This document shows positions 8,528 through 17,733 of a stretch of 59,856 nt of DNA, piece by piece. This stretch comes from Desulfuromonas sp. TF (GTDB lineage: Bacteria > Desulfobacterota > Desulfuromonadia > Desulfuromonadales > ATBO01), in assembly GCF_000472285.1 (NCBI RefSeq), contig NZ_KI421418.1, positions 47,475-107,330 of the forward strand. The letters are read 5' to 3'. How positions within the stretch are numbered: the first letter of the stretch is position 1; each line of letters starts with the position of its first letter. The notes under the pieces were generated by a model. It was given only the letters and a program-made list of their open reading frames with translations, made no database searches and was not told where the DNA came from. Made by a program: the position numbers and the translations under genes.

Positions 8528-9745
8528 TTACCCCATCCCCTGGCTCGCCTGGAAGATGGGGAGAAGAATGGCCAGGACGATGAAACCGACGACTCCACCC
8601 ATAAGAAGGATCATCACCGGCTCCAGCATCGAAAGCAGCCCGTTCAGGGTCATGTCGACCTGATGTTCGTAGGTGTCGGCGACGCGGAAAAGCATGTCCT
8701 CCAGCTCGCCGCTGCGTTCTCCTACCGCCGCCATCTGGGCGACCATGGGTGGGAATACCCCGGAACGGCGGATAGGGGGCGCCAGTCCTTCCCCCTCGCG
8801 CACCGCCGCTCCGGTATCCTCGACAGCCTGGCGCAGCACCCGGTTCTGCATGAGATTCTGTGTAATCTCCAGGGCCTTGAGCAGCGGCACCCCGCTGCGC
8901 AGCAGGGTCCCCAGGGTGCGGGTGAAGCGGGCGGTGGCCACCAGGAGGTTGAGCCGGCCAAAGAGGGGAAAGGTGAGGGCCAGCCGGTCCAGGCGCAGCC
9001 GTCCGGCCTCGGTGCTCGCGTAGCGCTGCAGGGTGAACATTCCCAAGGCCAGCAGCGTCAACAGCAGCCACCACCACTGTGCCAGAAAGTTGCTGGTGCT
9101 GATCAGGACCAAGGTCGGCAGGGGCAGGGCCTGCCCTAGGTCCTCGAGCATGCGCACCACCTTGGGGACGACAAAGGCAAAGAGGAAAAAAAGAACTCCG
9201 GTGCCGATGAGGGCCATGAGAATGGGATAGGCCATGGCCGCGTTGATCTTGCTGCGCATCCGTGCCTGATCTTCCATGAAGTCCGCCAACCGCTGCAGCA
9301 CCTTGTCCAGTGTGCCGGTGTTCTCGCCCACCTGCACCATGTTGACGTAAAGGACGGGGAAAATTCGGGGATGACGGCCGAAAGCGTCGTGCAGCGATTC
9401 CCCTTGAGTCACCTCATCCCTGACGGTGCTGTAGGCCCTGGCCAGCCGCTCGTGTTCGAGCTGGCTGGCGACGGTCCCCAGGGCTTCGTCCAGCGGCAGG
9501 CCGGCTCCGAGCAGGGTCGCCAGCTGCCGTGTGGCCGTGGCCAGTTCGCCGATGGGCACCTTCCGGACCAGGCGCAGCCGGGCGGCGCTCCGGCCCGGCG
9601 CCGCGGCTTTTTCCTCCCGCAGCTCAGTGGGAAATATGCCCCGGGACCGCAGATTCTGCAGGACCGCCCGCCGACCAGTCCCCTCGACGGAGCCTGAAAC
9701 CTTCTTCCCGGCGGCGTTGAGGCCGGAATATTCAAAAAGAGGCAT
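8528..9745 (-). CDS. gspF: Type II secretion inner-membrane platform protein GspF
   Basis: Polytopic inner-membrane protein at the centre of the assembly platform, contacting GspE and GspL. I start at ATG 9745, giving MPLFEYSGLNAAGKKV, the canonical GspF beginning, and 405 residues. An upstream codon at 9784 would add residues encoded by a repeat. It contains two T2SSF domains (about 70-195 and 270-395), each with an LxxGxxLxxAL pattern (LLGAGLPLDEAL, LLRSGVPLLKAL), and membrane helices around 170-195, 220-240 and 375-400. Confidence 0.95.
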   Translation of the reverse strand: MPLFEYSGLNAAGKKVSGSVEGTGRRAVLQNLRSRGIFPTELREEKAAAPGRSAARLRLVRKVPIGELATATRQLATLLGAGLPLDEALGTVASQLEHERLARAYSTVRDEVTQGESLHDAFGRHPRIFPVLYVNMVQVGENTGTLDKVLQRLADFMEDQARMRSKINAAMAYPILMALIGTGVLFFLFAFVVPKVVRMLEDLGQALPLPTLVLISTSNFLAQWWWLLLTLLALGMFTLQRYASTEAGRLRLDRLALTFPLFGRLNLLVATARFTRTLGTLLRSGVPLLKALEITQNLMQNRVLRQAVEDTGAAVREGEGLAPPIRRSGVFPPMVAQMAAVGERSGELEDMLFRVADTYEHQVDMTLNGLLSMLEPVMILLMGGVVGFIVLAILLPIFQASQGMG

Positions 9746-9777
9746 GTCGGGTTCCCAAACCTGTAAAGACCGGAAAT

Positions 9778-9853
9778 TTACCACTGAGACACAGAGGCCA
9801 CGGAGAAAACCTATGATTGTTCACCTCTGCGATCACTGTATTCTCTGTGGTGA
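9778..9853. repeat. Reiterated-word inverted repeat between gspF and gspE
   Basis: ACCACTGAGACACAGAGG-CCACGGAG on the left is answered by CACTGTATTCTCTGTGGTG on the right, giving an imperfect inverted repeat of about 75 bases. The same ACAGAG/GGAG vocabulary recurs at 18387 and 46240. No gene is present here. Confidence 0.65.
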
Positions 9854-9874
9854 TAAAGATTTTTTGCAAAAGCA

Positions 9875-11572
9875 TCAAACTTCCTCTTGGGTCACCCGCA
9901 GGATCTCCTCGATCGAGGTTTGCCCGGCCAGGGCGAGGGCCAGGCCGGCGTCGCGCAGGGTCTTCATTCCCTTTTTCACGGCGGCGCTCTTGATGGAAGC
10001 CGAGTCCTTGTTCTGCAGAAGCAGGTCGCGCACCTGCTCATCTACCGTCATCAGCTCATAGATGCCGGTGCGGCCGCGGTAGCCGATGTCCATGCACTGG
10101 CTGCAACCGGCGCCGCGATAAAATTCAACCCCTTCAGGTACGGACGCCGCCAATCCCATCTCCCGGAGCATCTCGGGGGTAGGGCGGTAGCTCTCCTTGC
10201 AACGGGGACAGATCTGACGCACCAGGCGCTGGGCCATGATGCCGACGATGGAGGAGGCCGCCAGGAAGGGCTCGATCCCCATCTCCACCAGACGGGTGAG
10301 GGCGCTGGCGGCGTCGTTGGTATGCAGGGTGGAGAAGACCATGTGTCCGGTGAGGGCCGACTGCACGGCGATCTCCGCCGTCTCGCCGTCGCGGATCTCG
10401 CCGACCATGATGATGTCCGGGTCCTGGCGCAGGATCGATCGCAGGCCGGCGGCGAAGGTCAGGTCGATCTTGGGGTTGACCTGGATCTGCCCCACCCCCG
10501 GCAACTGATATTCGATGGGGTCCTCGACGGTGATGATGTTCTTCTCCCGGCTGTTGAGCCGGGTCAGCGAGGCGTAAAGGGTGGTGGTCTTTCCCGAGCC
10601 GGTGGGGCCGGTGACCAGAAAGATGCCGTGGCTCTTGGTGATCATGTTGTTGATCAGCCGCAGCATGGGCGGGTCCATGCCGATCTCTTCCAGGGTGAGG
10701 ACATTGGAGGCCTTGTCCAGCAGACGCATGACCACCCGCTCGCCGAAGGCGGTGGGGAGAGTGGAGACGCGCACGTCCACGTCCTTGCCGGCGATGCGCA
10801 CCCGGAAACGGCCGTCCTGAGGCAGGCGTTTCTCGGCGATGTTCAGGTTGGCCATGATCTTGATGCGGCTGATGATGCTCGCCTGGGCCCGGTGGGGCGG
10901 GCGCAGCACCTCATAGAGGATGCCGTCGATGCGGTAGCGGGCGATCAGCTCCCTCTCGAAGGGTTCGATATGGATGTCGCTGGCGCGCTGCTTGTAGGCT
11001 TGGGTGATCAGGCTGTTGACAAAGCGGATGATCGGCGCCTCGTCGGAGGTGTCCAGAAGGTCGGTCGGTTCGAAGCCGGCGGCCAGGGCTTCGCTGCCGC
11101 CTTCGATGTCCTCGATGAACTCCTCCGTCTGCCCCGCCTGCCGCTCATAGCTGCGGTTGATGGCCCGCAGGATCTCCTCGGGGGTGGCGACGGCCGCCTC
11201 CACGCAGGAGCCGGTGAGGGAGGCCAGGTCATTCAGCGGACGGGTGTCGGAGGGGTCGGCGACGGCGACGTTCAGCCGTCCGACCACCCGGTTCATGGGG
11301 AAGATCTTGTACTCCTTGGCAAAGGCGATGGGGATGAGTTCGAGCAGTTCGGCATTGGCGGCGTCGTCGGGAATGCTCTTCAGAAAGTCGAGCCCCTGCT
11401 GCGCCGCCAGGGCGATGCCCAGCTCCTCGGCGGTGATCGCCTTCATCCCCAGGAGGATCTCCCCGATCCGGCGGCCGGATGTTTTCTGGGCGGCGAGAGC
11501 TTCTTCAATCGTTTCACCGGCGAGGCCGTGCTCCTGTTGCAGGATCTCGCCGAGGAGTTTCCACTGGTTCAT
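9875..11572 (-). CDS. gspE: Type II secretion ATPase GspE
   Basis: Cytoplasmic hexameric ATPase that powers pseudopilus assembly through GspL and GspF. In the 565-residue protein, residues about 5-60 hold two tandem 24-residue repeats (LLGEILQQ..., RIGEILLG...) like the MshEN c-di-GMP-binding module. Next come the N2 domain and the ATPase core with Walker A GPTGSGKTT near 322, Asp box, Walker B MVGEIRDGE and His box STLHTND. A tetracysteine zinc site follows (CPRC ... CSQC, about 455-500). It lies between gspD and gspF. Whether it binds c-di-GMP is inference. Confidence 0.96.
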   Translation of the reverse strand: MNQWKLLGEILQQEHGLAGETIEEALAAQKTSGRRIGEILLGMKAITAEELGIALAAQQGLDFLKSIPDDAANAELLELIPIAFAKEYKIFPMNRVVGRLNVAVADPSDTRPLNDLASLTGSCVEAAVATPEEILRAINRSYERQAGQTEEFIEDIEGGSEALAAGFEPTDLLDTSDEAPIIRFVNSLITQAYKQRASDIHIEPFERELIARYRIDGILYEVLRPPHRAQASIISRIKIMANLNIAEKRLPQDGRFRVRIAGKDVDVRVSTLPTAFGERVVMRLLDKASNVLTLEEIGMDPPMLRLINNMITKSHGIFLVTGPTGSGKTTTLYASLTRLNSREKNIITVEDPIEYQLPGVGQIQVNPKIDLTFAAGLRSILRQDPDIIMVGEIRDGETAEIAVQSALTGHMVFSTLHTNDAASALTRLVEMGIEPFLAASSIVGIMAQRLVRQICPRCKESYRPTPEMLREMGLAASVPEGVEFYRGAGCSQCMDIGYRGRTGIYELMTVDEQVRDLLLQNKDSASIKSAAVKKGMKTLRDAGLALALAGQTSIEEILRVTQEEV

Positions 11573-11594
11573 AAAGGAGTCAGTTCCCTGGTAT

Positions 11595-13679
11595 TTAGTT
11601 GTTTTCCATATCGAATTGCAGAAGGTCGGTATCGAGGATTTCCGATTTCAGCGCTCTACTCATTTCCCTGTCCCTGAAACGCTCCATGGCCCCCCTGGCC
11701 CTTTGGGTGGCCTGGGCAAGATCGGAAGCGTCCTTGATGATCTGCGGGGTAATGAAGACCAGCAGGTTGGTTTTTCTCTCCGCATTACTCTTCCGCTTGA
11801 ACAGCCATCCCAGTAAGGGGATGTCCCCCAGGAGGGGGACCTTGGAGATCCTCTGCTGGGTATTGCTGCTGATCAGACCGCCAAGGACGACGGTCCGGCC
11901 GTTTTCTGCGAGCACCGTGTTTCGCAGCAGGCGCTTGGTCAGGGTCGGGCCAACCTGATTCACATCGCCCACGCTGGTTTGGGAGATGTCGGTGATCTCC
12001 TGGTAGACGTTGAGGCGGACCTGGTTCCCCTCGGTGATCTGGGGGGTGAAGCGCAGCGTCAGGGCGACGTCCTGTCGCTCGACGGAGACGCTCTGGGCCA
12101 GTCCGGTACTTCCCGAGTCGGTCAGGCGGCTGGTGATGATCGGCACGTTGGAGCCGATGATGATCTCCGCCTCCTCGTTGTCCGAAGTCAGGAGGCGCGG
12201 CGCCGAAAGGATGTTGATGTCGCTATCGGTCTTGGACAGATCGATCAGGGCCGAGAGTGCGGGCACGGTGATCTCGCTGCCGTCCGGTCCGGTGACGGTG
12301 ATGGGGCTGAAAAGGCCGCCGAGCAGGATGCCGTCGATGGTCTGGGTCAGCAGGGTGGGAACCGTGCTCCCAGATGCGGGGGCAAGACTGGCGATGCCGG
12401 CCGGACCCGTGTTCAGGTTGCTGGTGCCGAATATGACACTGTCGGATCCGGTTGCCACGGCCCCCTGCAGTGAAGCGCCGAGCTGCTTGGTGGCGTCCAT
12501 GGAAAGTTCCAGGATCAGGGCCTCGACAAAGACCTGTTTGCGCTTGATGTCGAGGCTGGAGATGATCCCCTTGATGATGTCGTAGTCCTCAGGAGTGGAA
12601 TTGATGATCAGGGAGTTGGTCGGCTTGTCCGCGGTGATGCTGACGTTCTCCGTAGCCGGCTGAGGCTGGCCGGGAGGCTGCGCCTGGCGACCGGTACGAG
12701 GGACCTGGGCGCGGATTCCGGTCAGGATCTCGTTGAGGGTTGTGGCCAATGTCTCGGCATCGGCATGCTCCAGGTAATAGACATTGATGTGGGAGCGCTC
12801 GCTGGAGGGCTCCCGGTCCAGTTCTGCGATCAGGGACTTGATGGTGACGAGGTCTTCAGCCGAGGCCATGACTACCAGGGTATTGGTCCGGGGATAGGGC
12901 AGGACTTTACTGAGTTCCTTACCTCCGGCTGCCTGAACGTTTGCGGCGACCCGGCCTCGACGGCGTGGGGTTGCGGCTGTTTCGGTCAGGATCTGGGTGG
13001 CGATTTTGGCCACTTCCTCGGCATCGGCGTATTCCAGGCGAAGGACCGCCAGAAGGTCCAGGTCGGTCGGCACGTCCAGTTCCCGGATGATCTCGACCAG
13101 ACGCTCGATATTGGCCGCGCTGTCGGTGATGATCAGGGTATTGGTGGAGGGATAGGCGACGATATTGCTGGTTTTGGGAATCAGGGGGGCCAGGACCGTA
13201 TTCGCGATCTCGGTGGCATCGATATTCTGCAGCTGGATCAGTCGGGTGACGACCTGCTCTGTCGATCTGCCCCTGCCGGTGATGGTCGGCAGGTTGGTTT
13301 CCTTGGCGATTCTGAGAGGGATGATCTTGTTGATGCTGCCGGAGGGAACGGTAGTGAATCCCTTGACGTTCAGCACCGTGAGAAAGAGCTGGTACGCCTC
13401 CTCCAGCGACATGCTGTCCGGAGAGATGATAGTGACCTTCCCCTTGACCGTTTCATCATAGAGGAAGTTTTTTCCCGTCAATTCGCTGATTGTCTGGATC
13501 AGATCGGCCAGTTCGATGTCCTTGAAATCAAGGGAAACCGTCCCCTTCTCTGCTGTTCCGGCGGCTCGCCCGGTGGGGGCAGGGGCCTCCGGGGGCGCTG
13601 CGAGGGCGCCCTGAGAGCAGAGCAGGAGGCAAGCCGTCAGCGTGCCCAGGAAAACGTTCAACCACCTTTTTATAATCAC
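11595..13679 (-). CDS. gspD: Type II secretion outer-membrane secretin GspD
   Basis: Forms the outer-membrane gated channel. The GTG start at 13679 has GGGAGG nine bases upstream. The 694-residue protein has a signal peptide (cleavage after about 27, SQGALA), an N0 domain (VSLDFKDIELADLIQ), N1-N3 repeats (about 130-350; NTLIITDSAANIERLVEI) and a secretin core with the VPLLGDIPLLGWLF signature near 625-640. The region between N3 and the secretin core is Pro/Gln-rich. It follows gspC by 26 bases. No pilotin gene is recognisable nearby. Confidence 0.97.
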   Translation of the reverse strand: MIIKRWLNVFLGTLTACLLLCSQGALAAPPEAPAPTGRAAGTAEKGTVSLDFKDIELADLIQTISELTGKNFLYDETVKGKVTIISPDSMSLEEAYQLFLTVLNVKGFTTVPSGSINKIIPLRIAKETNLPTITGRGRSTEQVVTRLIQLQNIDATEIANTVLAPLIPKTSNIVAYPSTNTLIITDSAANIERLVEIIRELDVPTDLDLLAVLRLEYADAEEVAKIATQILTETAATPRRRGRVAANVQAAGGKELSKVLPYPRTNTLVVMASAEDLVTIKSLIAELDREPSSERSHINVYYLEHADAETLATTLNEILTGIRAQVPRTGRQAQPPGQPQPATENVSITADKPTNSLIINSTPEDYDIIKGIISSLDIKRKQVFVEALILELSMDATKQLGASLQGAVATGSDSVIFGTSNLNTGPAGIASLAPASGSTVPTLLTQTIDGILLGGLFSPITVTGPDGSEITVPALSALIDLSKTDSDINILSAPRLLTSDNEEAEIIIGSNVPIITSRLTDSGSTGLAQSVSVERQDVALTLRFTPQITEGNQVRLNVYQEITDISQTSVGDVNQVGPTLTKRLLRNTVLAENGRTVVLGGLISSNTQQRISKVPLLGDIPLLGWLFKRKSNAERKTNLLVFITPQIIKDASDLAQATQRARGAMERFRDREMSRALKSEILDTDLLQFDMENN

Positions 13680-13705
13680 TTGCAGACCTCCCGATTTGCT
13701 GCGGA

Positions 13706-14602
13706 CTAATTGATCTCATAATCAAAACTCATCGGAGCGCCGTCCCGCTGCAGCCCGATGGAAATATGTCTGGCTTCTCTCAATTGCTGAAAAATCTGCA
13801 GGGCCTTTTCAGGGCTTGCCAGCTCCACCCCGTTGACCTCCATGATGACGTCCCCCTTCCGAATGCCCAAATTGGCCAAAAGCGATCCGGGTTGAATCAT
13901 CTTCACCACAAAACCTTCCGTATTCCCGTTCACCACATTCGGCTCCATTCGGGCCGACTTCAGGAGTTCACCAATATTGTTTCGAGCTTCTTCTGCAACC
14001 TGACGATCGATCATCCACTGGTTTTCGCCGATCGGTTTGATCTGTTCGTTCCCCTCCGAGGCTGCGGCGGGGGGGGACGACGGAGCGGGCGCCGGACTGG
14101 TTGGCGCCCCGGTTTCATACAGGGAAAGAACCTCCATGGAGCCGTCGCGATTTTGTATCGTCACGAGGTTCCGGGTGATTTCCTTGATGCTGCCGCCTCC
14201 GGGAACTTCGTCCCCGATATGGTAAATGTCGATGGAACGGTTGGCCTCGATCATAGCCAGCGAACCGTCTTCGGCAGATACGGTGCCGAGCAGTTTGAGG
14301 TTGGTCCTGGCTGCCGGTTTCGTTGTCTCCGCGACCCTCTCGGGCTCCGTTTCCTGGAGATCGAAGGTAGCCCCCCTGGCGGAGGAATTGAATATGTTGC
14401 GCTTGAGAACAATCTCGAAATCGGCAAGCAACGGTTTCTGCCGTGTGACGGCACGTTCCTCCGACAGCGTTCCCCGTTCGGGGCCGGATGGAACGAGTCG
14501 GATTCCGAGGGCCGTAGAGATCAAGTGACCCAGCGAAATGCCTAGCAGGGCGAATAAAAGGAGGAATATTCCCCTGAAGTGTCTCTGGATGAATGCAAGC
14601 AT
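13706..14602 (-). CDS. gspC: Type II secretion protein GspC with PDZ domain
   Basis: Bitopic inner-membrane protein that links the platform to the secretin. ATG at 14602 follows an in-frame TTG. The 298-residue product has one N-terminal membrane helix (about 10-30), a homology region binding the secretin N0 domain (about 65-150; LLADFEIVLKRNIFNS, LKLLGTVSAEDGSLAMIE), a Pro/Ala-rich linker and a C-terminal PDZ domain (about 205-298; SLLANLGIRKGDVIMEVNGVEL). It is the first gene of the operon and has a promoter upstream. Confidence 0.94.
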   Translation of the reverse strand: MLAFIQRHFRGIFLLLFALLGISLGHLISTALGIRLVPSGPERGTLSEERAVTRQKPLLADFEIVLKRNIFNSSARGATFDLQETEPERVAETTKPAARTNLKLLGTVSAEDGSLAMIEANRSIDIYHIGDEVPGGGSIKEITRNLVTIQNRDGSMEVLSLYETGAPTSPAPAPSSPPAAASEGNEQIKPIGENQWMIDRQVAEEARNNIGELLKSARMEPNVVNGNTEGFVVKMIQPGSLLANLGIRKGDVIMEVNGVELASPEKALQIFQQLREARHISIGLQRDGAPMSFDYEIN

Positions 14603-14653
14603 CAAATAACTCTAGCGAGAAGATGTCAAATTTCTGTAACTTCTAAATGAGTT

Positions 14654-14682
14654 AGCATAGGGAAAAAGCGATTAAAAATCAA
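14654..14682 (-). promoter_or_regulatory. Probable promoter of the gsp operon
   Basis: The minus strand reads TTGATT, 17 bases, TATGCT, which is four of six matches at each box with ideal spacing. Transcription would start near 14647 and leave about 45 bases of leader before gspC. The rest of the 14603-14983 spacer holds a word repeat and the polA ribosome-binding region. Confidence 0.5.
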
Positions 14683-14782
14683 GGTGCAAAACCCTGTAAA
14701 TTAATGAAAACATAAACTGGCCGGCGGCAGCATGCGACAAGCGGATGATCCTCACTCACCCTTGCTGGAAACCCATAACTAG

Positions 14783-14940
14783 CCACGAAGACACCAAGGC
14801 ACCAAGAACTGCAAAAGCGATTTTGACTTGCTTGGTATCTTGGTGCCTTGGTGGCAAATCGCCTTTGGTTTTCGTCCTTCTCCTTTGGTTTTCGTTCTTC
14901 TAAGTTCTTCTAAGTTCTTGTGTCCCTTTCTGCTCCGTGG
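14783..14940. repeat. Reiterated-word inverted repeat between gspC and polA
   Basis: The left half has CCACGAAGACACCAAGGCACCAAG and the right half CTTGGTATCTTGGTGCCTTGGTGG, a long imperfect inverted repeat. It is followed by a tail of repeated CCTTTGGTTTTCGT and TTCTAAG units. The element fills most of the divergent spacer. It is the largest member of the word-repeat class in this window. Confidence 0.7.
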
Positions 14941-14983
14941 AATAATGCCCTCCAGTTTTTCCTTCTTCTGAACGAGGCATTTC

Positions 14984-17659
14984 ATGACCGACCAGCCCCA
15001 GCGCATCTATCTCATCGACGGCTCCAGCTACATCTACCGGGCCTACTTCGCCATCCGCCATCTTTCAAACGCCAGGGGTTTTGCCACTAACGCCGTCTAC
15101 GGTTTCACCAACATGCTCCTCAAGGTGGTGCGGGACGAGCACCCCGACCATCTGGCCGTGGTCTTCGACGCGAAGGGACCCACCTTCCGCAAGGAGATCT
15201 ATCCCGAATACAAGGGCAACCGCAGCGCCATGCCCGACGATCTGGTCCCCCAGATCCCGGTGATCAAGGAGGTGGTACGGGGATTCAGGATGCCGGTGCT
15301 GGAGATGGAGGGGTTCGAGGCCGACGACATCATCGCCACCCTGGCCCGGCGCTTCGCCGACCGCGGCATGGAGGTCACCGTGGTCACCGGCGACAAGGAC
15401 CTGATGCAGATCGTGAGCGAACGCATCCGGCTGCTCGACACCATGAAGGACAAAATCACCGGGCTGGAGGAGGTGAGGGAGCGCTTCGGCGGCTCCCCCG
15501 ACAAGGTGATCGAGGTTCAGGCCCTGGCCGGCGACAGCTCGGACAATATTCCCGGGGTGCCGGGGATCGGCGAAAAAACCGCCCGGGACCTCATCGAGGA
15601 GTTCGGCAGCGTGGAGAACCTGCTGGTCAACATCGACAGGGTCCGGGGGAAAAAGCGTCAGGAGAACCTGCGGGAATTCGCCGACCAGGCCCTGCTGTCC
15701 AAGGCCCTGGTGACCCTGCGCTGCGACCTTCCCCTGGAGGTAGACTACGACGACTTCATCCTCAGCGAACCGGACCGGGAGGCGCTGACCGCCATCTTCA
15801 AGGAGATGGAGTTTCACAAGCTGCTGCAGGAATTTTCCTCCGATATTCGCGCCACCGGCGAAGAGTACCGGACGGTCCTCACCGAGGCGGATCTGGATGC
15901 CCTTACGGCCGAACTGGAGCAGGCCCCGCGCATCGCCTTCGATACGGAAACTACCAGCCTCACCCCGATGCGGGCCGAACTGGTTGGACTGTCCTTTTCC
16001 ATCCGTGCCGCAGAAGGGTGGTACATTCCCCTGTCCCATCACTATCTGGGGGTGCCGGAGCAGCTTGACCGGAAGCTTGTCCTGGATCGTCTGCGCCCCG
16101 TTCTGTCCGATCCCGGCAAAGCGAAGATCGCCCAGAATGCCAAGTACGACCTGCTGGTGCTGCGCCGGGCGGGGCTCGACGTGCACGGACTCGTCTTCGA
16201 CACCATGATCGCCTCCTATCTCGCCAACCCGTCGGCCAAGTCGCACGGCATGGACGCCCAGGCCGCCGGGTTGCTGGGATACAAGACCATCACCTACTCG
16301 GAGATGACCGGCAACGGCAAGAAGCAGATCGGCTTCGCCGAAGTCGAGGTGGAGAAAGCGACGGTCTACGCTGCCGAGGACGCCGACATCACCTTGCGTC
16401 TGGCCGAAAAGCTCGAACCGATGATCGTCGAGAGCGGCCAGGAGAAGCTCTTCCATGATATCGAGATGCCGCTGCTGGAGATCCTCGCCGATATGGAATG
16501 GACCGGGGTGCGCATCGACCCCGAATTTCTCGGAGGCCTCTCCCGGGAGATTCAGGCCAAGCTCAAGGTGCTGGAGGAGAAGATTCACGATATCTGCGGC
16601 GGATCTTTCAACGTCGGTTCCCCCAAGCAGCTCGGCGAGGTCCTTTTCGAACGGCTCAGGCTTCCCCGGGGAAGAAAGACCAAGACGGGATGGTCGACGG
16701 ACGTCGATGTGCTGACCAAACTGGCCGAGGAGCACGAGGTCTGCGCCCGCATCCTCGATTACCGCTCCCTGGCAAAGCTGAGCGGCACCTACACCGAGGC
16801 TCTTCCCAGACTGATCCACCCGGAGACCGGGCGCATTCATACCTCCTTCAACCAGAGCGTCACAGCCACCGGCCGGCTCTCCTCCAGCGAGCCGAACCTT
16901 CAGAACATCCCTATCCGAACAGAGGAGGGGAGCCGGATCCGCGAGGCCTTCATCCCGGCGGAAGGGAACGTCCTCCTCTCGGCCGACTACTCCCAGGTGG
17001 AGCTGCGCGTCCTGGCGCACATGGCCGGCGAGGCGGTGCTCAGCGAGAGCTTCGAGCGCAATGAGGACATCCACCGGCGAACCGCCAGCGAGATCTTCGG
17101 CGTCTTTCCCGAGATGGTCACCGAAGAGATGCGTCGCCAGGCCAAAACCATCAACTTTGGTATCATTTACGGGATGAGCGACTTCGGTCTGGCCAAGGCC
17201 CTGGGAATCGGGCGCAAGGAGGCGCAGGTCTTCATCGACAACTACTTCGCCCGCTATCCGGGGGTGCTCGGGTTCATGGATAGCAAGAAGGAGGAGGCGC
17301 GGGCCAAAGGGTATGTGACCACTCTCCTCGGCCGACGCTGCGCCGTCCCCGAGATCCACAGCCCCAATCGCAACATCCGCGACTACGCCGAGCGAAACGC
17401 CATCAACTACCCCATCCAGGGGTCGGCCGCCGACATCATCAAGGTGGCCATGGTGAGGGTCTTCAGGCGTCTGGAACATGAGGGACTAAGAGCCAAGATG
17501 GTGCTACAGGTCCATGACGAACTGGTCTTCGATGTCCCGCGGGACGAACTGGAAAAAGTCAGGACCCTCGTCCGGGAGGAAATGGAAGGGGCCGTTCGTC
17601 TGGATGTTCCCCTGGTGGTCGATATCGGCATCGGAAACAACTGGCGCGAGGCACATTAA
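14984..17659 (+). CDS. polA: DNA polymerase I
   Basis: Repair and Okazaki-fragment polymerase of 891 residues with all three activities. The 5'-3' exonuclease/FEN domain is at about 1-290 (YLIDGSSYIYRAYFA, TGDKDLMQIV). The 3'-5' exonuclease (about 300-490) retains its carboxylates: FDTETTSL in Exo I, QNAKYDLLVL in Exo II and YAAEDADITL in Exo III, so proofreading should be active. The polymerase domain has motif A SADYSQVELR, motif B RRQAKTINFGIIYG and motif C VHDELVFD. The start ATG is preceded by GAGG. It stands divergent from the gsp operon. Confidence 0.98.
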   Translation: MTDQPQRIYLIDGSSYIYRAYFAIRHLSNARGFATNAVYGFTNMLLKVVRDEHPDHLAVVFDAKGPTFRKEIYPEYKGNRSAMPDDLVPQIPVIKEVVRGFRMPVLEMEGFEADDIIATLARRFADRGMEVTVVTGDKDLMQIVSERIRLLDTMKDKITGLEEVRERFGGSPDKVIEVQALAGDSSDNIPGVPGIGEKTARDLIEEFGSVENLLVNIDRVRGKKRQENLREFADQALLSKALVTLRCDLPLEVDYDDFILSEPDREALTAIFKEMEFHKLLQEFSSDIRATGEEYRTVLTEADLDALTAELEQAPRIAFDTETTSLTPMRAELVGLSFSIRAAEGWYIPLSHHYLGVPEQLDRKLVLDRLRPVLSDPGKAKIAQNAKYDLLVLRRAGLDVHGLVFDTMIASYLANPSAKSHGMDAQAAGLLGYKTITYSEMTGNGKKQIGFAEVEVEKATVYAAEDADITLRLAEKLEPMIVESGQEKLFHDIEMPLLEILADMEWTGVRIDPEFLGGLSREIQAKLKVLEEKIHDICGGSFNVGSPKQLGEVLFERLRLPRGRKTKTGWSTDVDVLTKLAEEHEVCARILDYRSLAKLSGTYTEALPRLIHPETGRIHTSFNQSVTATGRLSSSEPNLQNIPIRTEEGSRIREAFIPAEGNVLLSADYSQVELRVLAHMAGEAVLSESFERNEDIHRRTASEIFGVFPEMVTEEMRRQAKTINFGIIYGMSDFGLAKALGIGRKEAQVFIDNYFARYPGVLGFMDSKKEEARAKGYVTTLLGRRCAVPEIHSPNRNIRDYAERNAINYPIQGSAADIIKVAMVRVFRRLEHEGLRAKMVLQVHDELVFDVPRDELEKVRTLVREEMEGAVRLDVPLVVDIGIGNNWREAH

Positions 17660-17733
17660 CATGTCCCGGTTTTCTCCCCTCCATTGATGGGAGGGGGAAT
17701 CAACTCCGATAATCAGTCATCCGAGGTTTAGCC

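Noticed and set aside
15065-17479. Minus-strand open frame of 804 codons opposite polA
   Set aside because: Shadow of polA; all polymerase motifs are on the plus strand, and the antisense text has no domain pattern.
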